This document shows, piece after piece, positions 36,988-45,570 of a stretch of DNA of 64,000 nucleotides. Every line of letters starts with the position of its first letter. The first letter of the stretch is position 1. The DNA is from Allgaiera indica (GTDB lineage: Bacteria > Pseudomonadota > Alphaproteobacteria > Rhodobacterales > Rhodobacteraceae), in assembly GCF_900106675.1 (NCBI RefSeq), contig NZ_FNOB01000003.1, positions 1 through 64,000 of the forward strand, written 5' to 3'. Below the pieces are notes generated by a model, which saw only the letters and a list, made by a program, of their open reading frames with translations, did not search any database and had not been told where the DNA came from. Made by a program: the position numbers and the translations under genes.

Positions 36988-39423
36988 TCATCCCCGCAAC
37001 CGCTCGTTCCGCGGATCCCACGGTGCCCCGTCCAGTACCTCCGCCGGATACCGCTTTCCGAAGATCTCCACCTCCAGCCGCATCCCCGGCGCCGCCAGAT
37101 CCGCCTGCACCATCCCCAGCGCCAGCGAGGCGCCGACCCGGTGCCCCCAGGCCCCGCTGGTGGTCTCGCCGACCACGCGCTCGCCCTGCCAGAGCGTCGA
37201 CATGTAGGGTGCGTCAAAGGCCCCGGCCGCCACCCGCAGGATCACGAAGCGCCTCGCCACGCCCGCCCGGGCCTCGGCCAGCAGCGCCGCGCGGCCACGG
37301 AAGTCGGGCTTGCCGAAATCCACGAACCGCTCCAGCCCGCCTTGCAACATGGTGTAATCGGTCGAAAGATCGCCCTTCCAGACGCGGTACCCCTTCTCGA
37401 TCCGCAAGCTGTTCAACGCGAACATCCCGAAGGGGCGCAGGCCGTGGGGGGCGCCCGCCGCCATCAGCGCATCCCAGACCGCCGGTGTGTCGGCAGGGCG
37501 CGAATGCACCTCCCAGCCCAGCTCTCCGGCGAACGAGACGCGCAAGAGCCGCACCTTCGCCCCGGCGATCGCGGCCGCCTGCCAGCTCAGCCAGGGCAGG
37601 CCCAGATCGGCGTCGCTCGCCGCCGCAAGGACCCTGCGCGAGGCCGGGCCGGTGACGATCTGACAGGTCCAGTCCCCGGTTTCGTCGACCAGCGTCAGCC
37701 CGGGGTCGAGATGGCCGCGCAGCCACTCGAAATCATGCAATTGCGCCGCGGCGGCGGTGATCAGCCAGATCTCGTCTTCGGCCAGCCGGACCAGCGACAT
37801 CTCGGTGACGATCCGGCCCCGATCGTCGGCGAAATAGCCAAGGCCCACACGGCCAACCCCCGGCACCCGCCCGGTGGTCTGGCGCGCCAGCCACGCCGCG
37901 GCGCCCGGCCCCGACAGCCGGAAGCGCGAGAAGCCGGGCAGATCGAGGATCCCCGCGGCATCGCGCACCGCGGTGCATTCCTCGGCCACGGCGCCGAACC
38001 ACGGCCCCTCGCGGTCCCAGGTCCGGCTTGCGACCTCGGACGTGTTGTCGCCCGGCCGTGCATACCAGTTCGCCCGTTCCCAGCCGTTGTAGGCGCCGAA
38101 GACGCCGCCAAGCGCCGCCATCCGGTCGTGCACGGGCGACAGCTTGCGGCCGCGCCCGGCGGGCCAGGCGTGATGGGGGAAGTGGATGGCGTATTCATGG
38201 CCATAAACCTCCATCCCCTTGGCAATGCAGTAATCTTCGTCCTCGAAGCCGGTGAAGCGGCGCGGATCGCAAGACCACATGTCCCATTCGGTCGCGCCCG
38301 CGGTCACCCATTCGGCCAGCACCTTGCCCGCGCCCCCGGCCTGGCAGATGCCGAAGGTGAAGACACAGGCCTCATAGGCGTTGGGCAGGCCCGGCATCGG
38401 TCCGATCAGCGGGTTGCCATCGGGGGTGTAGGGGATCGGGCCGTTGATCACGCGGGTCAGCCTCGCCTCGGACAACAGCGGCACCCGCGCCATGGCGTCG
38501 CCGATATGCCATTCCAGCCGGTCCAGATCGTCGGGAAACAGCTGGAAGCTGAAATCGTCGGGGAAGGGATCGTCGCCGCCGGTCCAATGCGCCCGGCAAT
38601 CGGCCTCATAGGGTCCCAGATTGAAACCCATCTTCTCCTGCCGCAGGTAGTAGGAGCTGTCGACATCACGCAGAAGCGGCAGCTTGCGGCCCTCGGATCT
38701 CGACCATTCTTCCAGTTCCGGGATCGTGTCGAAGAGCATGTATTGATGGCTCATGACCATCATCGGTACGGCGCGGCCGAACATGGCGCCCACCTCGCGC
38801 GCGTAATAGCCGGCGGCGTTCACCACCACCTCGCAGCGGATCTCTCCCTTCGCGGTCTCGATCACCCATTCGCCGCCCGCGCGCCGCACGCCGGTCACCG
38901 GGCAGAAGCGCTCGACCCGGGCGCCGAGGTCGCGCGCGCCCTTGGCCAGTGCCTGCGTCAGCTGCGCCGGGTCGATATCGCCGTCATGGGGATCATACAG
39001 CGCCGCCGTCAGGTCATGCGTCTCGACGAAGGGGTAGTGCGCGCGCAGATCCTCGGGGCCCAGAACCTCCAGTTCCATGCCCTGATGGCGGCCCATGCCG
39101 CGCACGCGCTCGAATTCCAGCCGCCGCTCGCGCGTGTGGCCCAGGCGGACCGATCCGGTGATGTGATAATTCATCGGATAATCGACCGCTTCGCCCAGGC
39201 CGCGGTAAAGCTCGGCCGAATAGCGCTGCATGTTCATGATCGCCCAGGACGATGAAAACGTGGGCACGTTGCCGGCCGCGTGCCAGGTCGACCCGGCCGT
39301 CAGTTCACTCTTCTCCAGCAGCAGCGCATCTGTCCAGCCGGCCTTCGCCAGATGGTAGAGGCACGAGGCCCCCACTGCCCCGCCGCCGATGATCACGGCC
39401 CTTGCCTGCGTCGGAAACGTCAC
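36988..39423 (-). CDS. FAD-dependent oxidoreductase/aminomethyltransferase fusion (dimethylglycine/sarcosine dehydrogenase family), paralog 1
   Basis: An 811-residue flavoprotein with the same layout and length as its neighbour at 34488: DAO-type FAD domain with VIIGGGAVGASCLYHLAK near 10-27 and GSTWHAAGNV near 44-53, then GcvT and GCV_T_C domains. Sequences differ clearly between the two, including after the FAD-linking motif (here NVPTFSSSWAIMNMQRYS), so they probably use different N-methyl substrates such as dimethylglycine, sarcosine or related compounds. The start is GTG at 39423, preceded by the strong site GGGAGGGG. Confidence 0.88.
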   Translation of the reverse strand: MTFPTQARAVIIGGGAVGASCLYHLAKAGWTDALLLEKSELTAGSTWHAAGNVPTFSSSWAIMNMQRYSAELYRGLGEAVDYPMNYHITGSVRLGHTRERRLEFERVRGMGRHQGMELEVLGPEDLRAHYPFVETHDLTAALYDPHDGDIDPAQLTQALAKGARDLGARVERFCPVTGVRRAGGEWVIETAKGEIRCEVVVNAAGYYAREVGAMFGRAVPMMVMSHQYMLFDTIPELEEWSRSEGRKLPLLRDVDSSYYLRQEKMGFNLGPYEADCRAHWTGGDDPFPDDFSFQLFPDDLDRLEWHIGDAMARVPLLSEARLTRVINGPIPYTPDGNPLIGPMPGLPNAYEACVFTFGICQAGGAGKVLAEWVTAGATEWDMWSCDPRRFTGFEDEDYCIAKGMEVYGHEYAIHFPHHAWPAGRGRKLSPVHDRMAALGGVFGAYNGWERANWYARPGDNTSEVASRTWDREGPWFGAVAEECTAVRDAAGILDLPGFSRFRLSGPGAAAWLARQTTGRVPGVGRVGLGYFADDRGRIVTEMSLVRLAEDEIWLITAAAAQLHDFEWLRGHLDPGLTLVDETGDWTCQIVTGPASRRVLAAASDADLGLPWLSWQAAAIAGAKVRLLRVSFAGELGWEVHSRPADTPAVWDALMAAGAPHGLRPFGMFALNSLRIEKGYRVWKGDLSTDYTMLQGGLERFVDFGKPDFRGRAALLAEARAGVARRFVILRVAAGAFDAPYMSTLWQGERVVGETTSGAWGHRVGASLALGMVQADLAAPGMRLEVEIFGKRYPAEVLDGAPWDPRNERLRG

Positions 39424-39574
39424 CTGCCCCTCCCATCGGTTGGCGCAGCATGCCGCGCCTGGCCGGCGCTTTCAATCCGGCAGAATGAAGCCGTTTGTCA
39501 AAACGCCGATCAAGGGCGCGGGCCCACGGCCGGGGGGGCGCCGGCGCCGGTGCAAGCCGCCATCGCAGGGCGCT

Positions 39575-41092
39575 TCAGGCGAAGCCGGGAAAGTAGTCGA
39601 CACGGATGCGGCGGCGGGCGACGCCCAGTTCGGCAAGCGATTTCTGGAAATGCCGCACCATGCTTCGGGGCCCCGAGACATAGAAGATCCTGTCGCGGAA
39701 ATCCGGCACTTCCCGCGCGATCAAGGCGCAATCGATCCGGCCAGCATGACCGGGGTCGACCTCGGGCTCCGGATCGGACAGGGCGTAGACGGTGCGCAGG
39801 CCGATCCGGGCGCGGGCATCGTCGAGGAGTTCGGAATACGAGATGTCGGCGGCCCGCGTCGCGCCGTACAGCAGGACGGCGGGGCGAAGGTCGCCGGTAT
39901 CCATCATGTGCTGGATCATGCTGCGAAACGGCGTGATACCGATGCCGCCGGCGATGAAGACCAGCTTTTCGGTCCGGCGCGGCGGCAGGGTGAAGCCGCC
40001 GCCAACGCGCGCGCCATGGATCATGTCACCTGGTCGCATCCGCGCCAACGCCTGTTTGAAGGCGCTGGGGGCGGGGTGGAATTTCACTCCCAGCCGAATC
40101 TCGGCGTCGCCGGGCGCCGATGCGATGGTGAAGGTTCGCCGATTGCCGCGATTGTCGGGGGTCGGGACGTCCAGCGTCCAGTCCAGATATTGCCCGGGTC
40201 GGAAGCGCAGCGGCCGGTCCGGGGAGAAGACGTAATCATAGCAGGCCTCGGCGGTGCGCTCGATCCGCTTCAGGCGCAGCCGGTAGCCGCCCTTGTGGCC
40301 GATCGCGAAGGCAAACAGATTTCCGGCCAGCAAGGCCATCTCGGGCGTCGGGTAGAAGCTGCCGAAATGGGTGTTGGGCGATGACAACGCGCCCACGAGA
40401 ATGCCGTAAAGGATGCGTGGGGCGCGGGCCTGGGGGGCGGTCTGCGGCTCTGTCAGCATGGCGAAGCCGGCGAAGAAAAGCGGCGAATAGAGCACCGAGA
40501 ATTGCAGCGTCTGGCCGATCATCGCCAGTGGCGAAGTCGCCAGCGCAAGGCCCAGACTGGTCAGAAGATAGGCGCCAACCATGTCGAAGCGCTGCATCTT
40601 GCGCACCACCAGCACGCCGCCGATCACGACGACCACCAGCAAAAGCGGGCTGCCGTCCACCCACCAGGTTGCGGGCTGGCCCACCGCGAGGGCCGCCGCG
40701 ACCGCACCCAGCGCGACCGGGTTGAACAGGTGCCTGCGCCGCACCGTCAGCAGGAATTTCGACGCGATCGCGGCAGCCGAGGCCACCATCAGCCCCAGCA
40801 CGCCGATATGGTCCCGCGCCGCCACCGGCGGCATCAGAAGCACCAGGATCAGCGCGGTGATATGGACCGAGTCGGTATTCACCGGCACCCGTAAGGCCCA
40901 GGCAAAGGCGCGGTTGACCGCCCAGCAGGTGGCGGTGACGATCATCACCGACAGCGCCAGCTGCGCCGGATCCGCGGGGCTGAGCCCCCAGAAGCCGCCG
41001 ATCAGCGCCACCGCGACCAGCGCCGCGACGTAGTACAGCACCAGGCGGTACATCGTTATCCGGTTCAAGGCCGCGTCCAGAAATCCAGTCAT
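39575..41092 (-). CDS. membrane flavin reductase: NqrB/RnfD-like membrane domain fused to a ferredoxin-NADP reductase-type domain
   Basis: A 505-residue protein with two parts. Residues about 15-265 form an NqrB/RnfD-like membrane domain of roughly eight helices; the family loop is visible as MLTEPQTAP (212-220) and RRRHLFNPVALGA (118-130). Residues about 270-505 form an FAD/NAD(P)-binding reductase: FAD motif RRTFTIAS at 318-325, nucleotide motif GGIGITPF at 382-389, then YVSGPRSMV and the C-terminal DYFPGF. There is no ferredoxin domain and no S/T-G-A-T flavinylation motif in the membrane part. It should move electrons from NAD(P)H across the membrane. The start overlaps apbE by four bases. 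Confidence 0.88.
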   Translation of the reverse strand: MTGFLDAALNRITMYRLVLYYVAALVAVALIGGFWGLSPADPAQLALSVMIVTATCWAVNRAFAWALRVPVNTDSVHITALILVLLMPPVAARDHIGVLGLMVASAAAIASKFLLTVRRRHLFNPVALGAVAAALAVGQPATWWVDGSPLLLVVVVIGGVLVVRKMQRFDMVGAYLLTSLGLALATSPLAMIGQTLQFSVLYSPLFFAGFAMLTEPQTAPQARAPRILYGILVGALSSPNTHFGSFYPTPEMALLAGNLFAFAIGHKGGYRLRLKRIERTAEACYDYVFSPDRPLRFRPGQYLDWTLDVPTPDNRGNRRTFTIASAPGDAEIRLGVKFHPAPSAFKQALARMRPGDMIHGARVGGGFTLPPRRTEKLVFIAGGIGITPFRSMIQHMMDTGDLRPAVLLYGATRAADISYSELLDDARARIGLRTVYALSDPEPEVDPGHAGRIDCALIAREVPDFRDRIFYVSGPRSMVRHFQKSLAELGVARRRIRVDYFPGFA

Positions 41093-41835
41093 GTCACAAC
41101 CAATTCGTTGAAGCCCGAGGTCATGGTCGCGACGCCATCCGCGCCAACCATGTAGCCCTCGAGTCCGGGGGTTTCCTCGATGAAGGTGATGCCGTCCTCT
41201 TCCATGGCGAAGGCGGCAGTGGCGAAGCGGTCGGCCTCCAGCACGTCTGGGCCGATCACGGTCAAGCTGACGATGCGGGTGATCTCGCGGCCCGGATCGT
41301 GGGGATCGTAGATATGCTGGCCTCGGGCCGCGGTGCCCGAGGTGGCGATGCCGCAATCGCTTAGCCCCAGGACCTTGATGATCTCGTCCCGGGCGAAGGG
41401 GTTCGACAGGCCGACGCGCCAAGGCCCGCCCTCGGCATCCAGGCCCGACAGCTCCATGTCGCCGGCGATCTCGACGCAGAAATGCCGGTGCCCCAGCCCA
41501 CGCAGCAGATCGGCCGCGCGCTTCAGCGCCCAGCCCTTGACCACGCCCGACGGGTCGAGCGCGCCGTCTGGGCGCCGGATGCGGAAATAGCCGTGGGTCT
41601 GGGTCTTGGTCATGTCCGCCAGGTCCAGCACGTCGCGCATCTCGGCGCTCAGGTCCCCGGCGGAGATCTCGCCGCGGTCGAAGCGGCACAATTCGCTGTC
41701 CCGGCGATAGGGGCTGAAACGCGCGTCGGCCGCCTGAAGCAGCTTGAAGACCGCACCAAAGGGGGCGAAATCGGCGGTGTCGCGGATCTCGACGATCACG
41801 GGCATGCCCATGATCTGGCAGACATGACGAGGCAT
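41089..41835 (-). CDS. apbE: FAD:protein FMN transferase (ApbE family)
   Basis: A 248-residue ApbE-family enzyme that uses FAD to attach FMN to a serine or threonine of a target protein. The segment LDPSGVVKGWA at 93-103 and the Mg/flavin loop CGIATSGTAARG at 161-172 match the family, as does ADRFATAAFAM near 201-211. The protein is shorter than typical periplasmic ApbE lipoproteins, and no signal peptide is visible, even if the open frame upstream (to 41922) is used. The presumed target is the adjacent FMN-binding protein, encoded four bases upstream on the same strand. Confidence 0.88.
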   Translation of the reverse strand: MPRHVCQIMGMPVIVEIRDTADFAPFGAVFKLLQAADARFSPYRRDSELCRFDRGEISAGDLSAEMRDVLDLADMTKTQTHGYFRIRRPDGALDPSGVVKGWALKRAADLLRGLGHRHFCVEIAGDMELSGLDAEGGPWRVGLSNPFARDEIIKVLGLSDCGIATSGTAARGQHIYDPHDPGREITRIVSLTVIGPDVLEADRFATAAFAMEEDGITFIEETPGLEGYMVGADGVATMTSGFNELVVT

Positions 41836-41839
41836 CTTG

Positions 41840-42208
41840 TCAAAGCGCCCGGTCGAGCGCGCTTTGCAGCGATTCCAGATAGGCGCGGCTGTCAAGCGAG
41901 GCGCCCGAGACGTGGCGCACATGGGTGCTTTGCGCGGCGATCACCTCGCGTTCCAGCCGGGGCAGGGCGCGGCGCGCGATATAGCGGCTGGTCGACCGGT
42001 CGTGGGGCGCGCGCAGCACCTCGACCCGGGCAAGGCGGCCGTGGCGGATGATGGCGCGGACCTGCACCCTGCCGTAATAGGCGCTGTAGCTGCGCCCGGT
42101 ATAGGCGCCGTCGCGCAACCCCCGCGCGACGGCCGGGGCCAGCCCCAGGCCGGCACTGACCGCGAGGGCGGCGCCAAGAATTCGGCAACTCTCTTTCCAT
42201 CTGCTCAT
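41840..42208 (-). CDS. exported FMN-binding domain protein
   Basis: A 122-residue protein with a Sec signal peptide (basic MSRWKESCR, hydrophobic core, probable cleavage after AVA at about 27-29). The mature part is an FMN-binding domain (DGAYTGRSYSAYYGRVQVRAII). The C-terminal SGAS at 101-104 fits the ApbE recognition pattern, with Ser104 the probable FMN-linked residue. It would carry electrons in the periplasm from the NqrB/RnfD-like reductase. It is the first gene of the three-gene flavin operon, divergent from a two-component regulator across 145 bases. Confidence 0.85.
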   Translation of the reverse strand: MSRWKESCRILGAALAVSAGLGLAPAVARGLRDGAYTGRSYSAYYGRVQVRAIIRHGRLARVEVLRAPHDRSTSRYIARRALPRLEREVIAAQSTHVRHVSGASLDSRAYLESLQSALDRAL

Positions 42209-42353
42209 GATAGGCTCATATCTTTTCGTGCTTTGCGTGGGCTTCGGGTACCGTCCTGGCCTGACGTGAAGCTGAAAGCGGTGCGGCGTGGCGATCAGAC
42301 CGGCGTGATCGGGCGGAAGGCCGCCGTCGCCGGGCGTGAAGCGGGAGGGGCAG
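42209..42353. promoter_or_regulatory. divergent promoter region of the flavin operon and two-component system
   Basis: This 145-bp gap between the leftward flavin operon and the rightward response-regulator gene must contain both promoters, and is the natural place for the regulator to bind. I cannot identify convincing -35/-10 or operator repeats by eye. A strong ribosome binding site, GGGAGGGG (42343-42350), precedes the response-regulator ATG at 42354. Confidence 0.45.
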
Positions 42354-43010
42354 ATGCGCGTTCTGTTGGTTGAGGATGATCCCGCTCTGGGGGGGGCGGT
42401 GCGCGAACACATCGCAAGCCTCGGCTATGGCGTGGATCTGGCGCCGACGCTGGAAGAGGCCGAGGCCGCGCTGGGCATGGTCGGTTACGAGATGCTGATC
42501 CTCGATCTTGGCCTGCCCGACGGCGACGGGCTGGACCTTCTGCGCCGCCAGCGCCGCGCCGGGGCTGAGCTGGGGGTGATCATCGTCACCGCGGTGGATC
42601 AGATCGCGCGGCGGATCGAGGGTTTGAATAGCGGTGCCGACGATTACATCGTCAAGCCCTTCGACCTGGATGAGCTGACCGCACGGATCGCCTCGGTCCT
42701 GCGGCGCTACAGCGGCAATCCCAATCCGCTGGCCCGGATCGGCGAGGTCGAGGTGGACATCGCGCGGCGGATCCTGCGCAGGGGAGAGGCGCGTGTCGAC
42801 CTGACGGCGCGCGAATGGGCGGTGCTCGAGCGGCTGCTGCGCCATCCGGGCGCCATCGTCGGCAAGCCCGAGATCGAGGATTCCCTTTACGCCTTCGGGG
42901 CAGAGATCGAGAGCAACGCGGTCGAGGTCTATATCAGCCGGCTGCGCAAGAAGCTGGGCCACGGCGCCATCGCCACCGTGCGCGGTGCCGGCTACCGGGT
43001 CGAGCCTTGA
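42354..43010 (+). CDS. OmpR/PhoB family response regulator
   Basis: A 218-residue regulator with a receiver domain and a winged-helix DNA-binding domain. The acidic pocket is Asp8/Asp9, the phosphorylation site Asp51 (LILDLGLPDGDG), switch Thr79 and Lys101 in IVKPFD. The output domain ends RGAGYRVEP, as usual. The start at 42354 (MRVLLVED) has a strong GGGAGGGG site; a start six codons upstream is less likely. Its stop lies within reach of the sensor kinase start, so they are one operon. It probably controls the divergent flavin operon. Confidence 0.93.
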   Translation: MRVLLVEDDPALGGAVREHIASLGYGVDLAPTLEEAEAALGMVGYEMLILDLGLPDGDGLDLLRRQRRAGAELGVIIVTAVDQIARRIEGLNSGADDYIVKPFDLDELTARIASVLRRYSGNPNPLARIGEVEVDIARRILRRGEARVDLTAREWAVLERLLRHPGAIVGKPEIEDSLYAFGAEIESNAVEVYISRLRKKLGHGAIATVRGAGYRVEP

Positions 43011-43018
43011 GCCGGGCC

Positions 43019-44401
43019 ATGCCCGGGCATCTTCGGCGCGGGCTTCGGCCGGAACCCTCGATCACACGGCGGCTGGTGCTGAGCCTGACGCTGGCGACGG
43101 TGGTGATGTGGTGCCTGGGCGCGGGTTACGCCAGTTATGCCTCTTACCGGCAGGTCAGCGCGGCCTTCGACGCGGCGCTGCGCCAGACCGCGCTGCGCAT
43201 TCTGCCGCTGGCCGCCGACGACGCGATTTCGCACGAGGCGGACGACGCGCGCGATATCGCCCGCATGATGGACGGTGGCGCGGTGCACATCAGTTATGTC
43301 CTCAGCGACGACAGCGGCAAGGTGTTGCTGCGCGAACGCGGCGCGCCGCAGATCCCGTTTTCGAACGACCGCAGGCCGGGGTTTTCCACTGCCCACGGCT
43401 ACCGGATCTATTCCCGCCGCGATCCGGTGAAGGGGCTGACCATCACCATCGTCGAATCGATGCGCGACCGCAGGCGCGCGCTTTACGACAGCATCACCGC
43501 GATGTTGGGGCCCTTGCTGCTGCTGGTGCCGCTGAACATCCTGGCGATCTGGCTGGGGGTGCGCGGGGCGCTGCGCCCGATCGAGCGGCTGCGCGCCGAT
43601 ATCGCCGCCCGCGACGGCCGCAACCTCGCCCCCCTTGACCAATCCGGCCAGCCGCGGGAACTGCGGCCGATCGCCGATGCCGTCGCGCGGCTGATCGAGC
43701 GTCTTGCCCGCGCGCTGGACGCCGAGCGCGCTCTTTCGGCCAACAGCGCGCATGAACTGCGCACCCCCATCGCCGGCGCCCTGGCGCAGACCCAGCGTCT
43801 GCTGGCCGAGACACAGGACCCCCCGGCGCGCGCGCGCGGGCAGGAGATCGAGGCCACCTTGAAACGGCTGGCCCGTCTTTCGGACAAGCTGATGCAACTG
43901 GCGCGAGCCGACGCCGGGATCGGGCTGCATACCACGCCTGTCGATCTGAAACCGATCTTCGACGTGGTGGTGATGGACACGGCGGCCCACTGGAACGCCG
44001 CCACCCGGGTGCAGGTGGCGGCGGGGGGCGTGGAAAGCCTTTGGGCCGCGATGGATCCCGACGCTTTCGCGCTGGTGCTGCGCAATCTGCTGGACAACGC
44101 CCTGGCCCATGGACCCCGGGACGGGGCGGTGCAGGTCACGCTGGACCCCGGCGGCCTGTTGCGTGTCGAGAACGGCGGCCCGGTGCTGCCCGCGAAGGTC
44201 CTCGCGACGCTGACCCGGCGCTTCGCGCGTGGCCGGACCGGGGCCAGCGGCGCCGGGCTGGGCCTGGCGATCGTGCAGACGATCGTCGGGCAAAGCGGTG
44301 GCGCGCTGCGCCTGGTCTCGCCCGCGCCGGGCCGGTCCGACGGCTTCGCCGCAGAGGTGCAGTTGCCGCTTGTCGCGGCCAAGGCCCTCGCCAAGCTCTG
44401 A
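43019..44401 (+). CDS. sensor histidine kinase
   Basis: A 460-residue HisKA-type membrane sensor kinase. Membrane helices lie at about 20-42 and 160-182, with a 115-residue periplasmic sensor domain between them that has no recognised fold. The phosphoacceptor is His245 in SAHELRTP, followed by the ATPase domain with the N box NLLDNALAHG and G box GAGLGLAIVQ. A TTG at 43007 overlapping the regulator's stop (TTGA) is an alternative start; ATG 43019 is used. What it senses is unknown; location suggests a redox or envelope cue. Confidence 0.9.
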   Translation: MPGHLRRGLRPEPSITRRLVLSLTLATVVMWCLGAGYASYASYRQVSAAFDAALRQTALRILPLAADDAISHEADDARDIARMMDGGAVHISYVLSDDSGKVLLRERGAPQIPFSNDRRPGFSTAHGYRIYSRRDPVKGLTITIVESMRDRRRALYDSITAMLGPLLLLVPLNILAIWLGVRGALRPIERLRADIAARDGRNLAPLDQSGQPRELRPIADAVARLIERLARALDAERALSANSAHELRTPIAGALAQTQRLLAETQDPPARARGQEIEATLKRLARLSDKLMQLARADAGIGLHTTPVDLKPIFDVVVMDTAAHWNAATRVQVAAGGVESLWAAMDPDAFALVLRNLLDNALAHGPRDGAVQVTLDPGGLLRVENGGPVLPAKVLATLTRRFARGRTGASGAGLGLAIVQTIVGQSGGALRLVSPAPGRSDGFAAEVQLPLVAAKALAKL

Positions 44402-44535
44402 GCCCACCCGGGCCCGGGGAATCATCGGGCCGGCTATGCCGGGGCCGCGCTACCTGGGCCATCCGCCCCTTGGCAGTGCCGCCCGATCCGACCATGCTGA
44501 CCCGGTTGGATGCGAAGGGTGACGGAGGCCGACAG

Positions 44536-45570
44536 ATGACATTCCAGACCGGCGTTCCCTGCCTGGCCGATGTGCTGGCCGCAGCGCAAAGGATCCTTGG
44601 CATCGCGGCGCGCACGCCACTGGTACCTTCGCCCTTCCTCACCGATCGGCTGGGCGCCGATTTTCTGCTGAAGTTGGAGATCGCCCAGCCCATCGGCGCG
44701 TTCAAGCTGCGCGGCGCGGCCAATGCCATCGCCGCCGTGCCCGATGGCGCGCCTGGTGTCGTGTGCTGCTCGACCGGCAATCACGGCCGGGCGGTCGCCC
44801 ATGCGGCGGCGCGGCGCGGGCTTCGTGCGGTGGTGTGCCTGTCTGCGCTGGTGCCCGAGGCCAAGCTTGCGGGTATTCGCACGCTGGGCGCCGAGCTGCG
44901 CATCGTCGGCCGCAGCCAGGACGACGCCCAGGCCGAGGCCACCCGTCTGATGGCCGAGGCGGGCTTGGCCGAGATCCCGCCCTTCGACGACCCCGCCGTG
45001 ATCGCGGGGCAAGGCACGCTTGGGCTGGAGATCCTGGCCGAGCGTCCCGATATCGGCACGCTCCTGGTGCCGCTGTCGGGCGGCGGGCTGGCTGCCGGGG
45101 TGGCGCTGGCGGCGAAGGCGATCAAGCCCGACGTCCGGGTGATCGGCGTTTCGATGGATCGCGGCGCGGCGATGGCGGCCTCGATCGCCGCGGGCCGCCC
45201 GGTGGCGGTACAGGAAGTGGCCAGCCTGGCCGATAGCCTGGGCGGCGGCATCGGGCTGGACAACCGGCTGAGTTTCGCGCTTTGCCGTGATCTGCTTGAC
45301 GCGGTGGTCCTGGTCACCGAAGAGGAGATCTACCGCGCCCTGCAGGCGCTTTTCCATGAAGACCGGCTGGTTGCCGAAGGTGCCGCTGTCGTCGGCATTG
45401 CGGCGCTCTTGTCGGGCAAGCTGGCGGGCCAGCTGGACGCGGGCGCGCCGGTGGCCACGATCCTGACCGGGCGCAACCTCGACATGGGGGTCTTGGCGCG
45501 GATCGTGACGGGGGCGGATGTGGAACTGGACGGCAAGATCGTGAAGGGGGCGCCATGGCGCAGGACATAA
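44536..45570 (+). CDS. eutB: ectoine utilization protein EutB (PLP-dependent dehydratase)
   Basis: A 344-residue fold-type II PLP enzyme related to threonine dehydratase. The PLP lysine is Lys57 in GAFKLRGA, the phosphate loop STGNHG is at 79-84 and SGGGLAAG lies near 180. Family-specific segments IVGRSQDDAQAE, DRGAAMAAS and LADSLGGGIGLDNR match EutB proteins of hydroxyectoine catabolism, thought to dehydrate the hydroxylated substrate. The start has a GACGGAGG site. It overlaps eutC by 16 bases. beta-Hydroxyaspartate dehydratase is a related alternative, but the neighbours favour EutB. Confidence 0.85.
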   Translation: MTFQTGVPCLADVLAAAQRILGIAARTPLVPSPFLTDRLGADFLLKLEIAQPIGAFKLRGAANAIAAVPDGAPGVVCCSTGNHGRAVAHAAARRGLRAVVCLSALVPEAKLAGIRTLGAELRIVGRSQDDAQAEATRLMAEAGLAEIPPFDDPAVIAGQGTLGLEILAERPDIGTLLVPLSGGGLAAGVALAAKAIKPDVRVIGVSMDRGAAMAASIAAGRPVAVQEVASLADSLGGGIGLDNRLSFALCRDLLDAVVLVTEEEIYRALQALFHEDRLVAEGAAVVGIAALLSGKLAGQLDAGAPVATILTGRNLDMGVLARIVTGADVELDGKIVKGAPWRRT

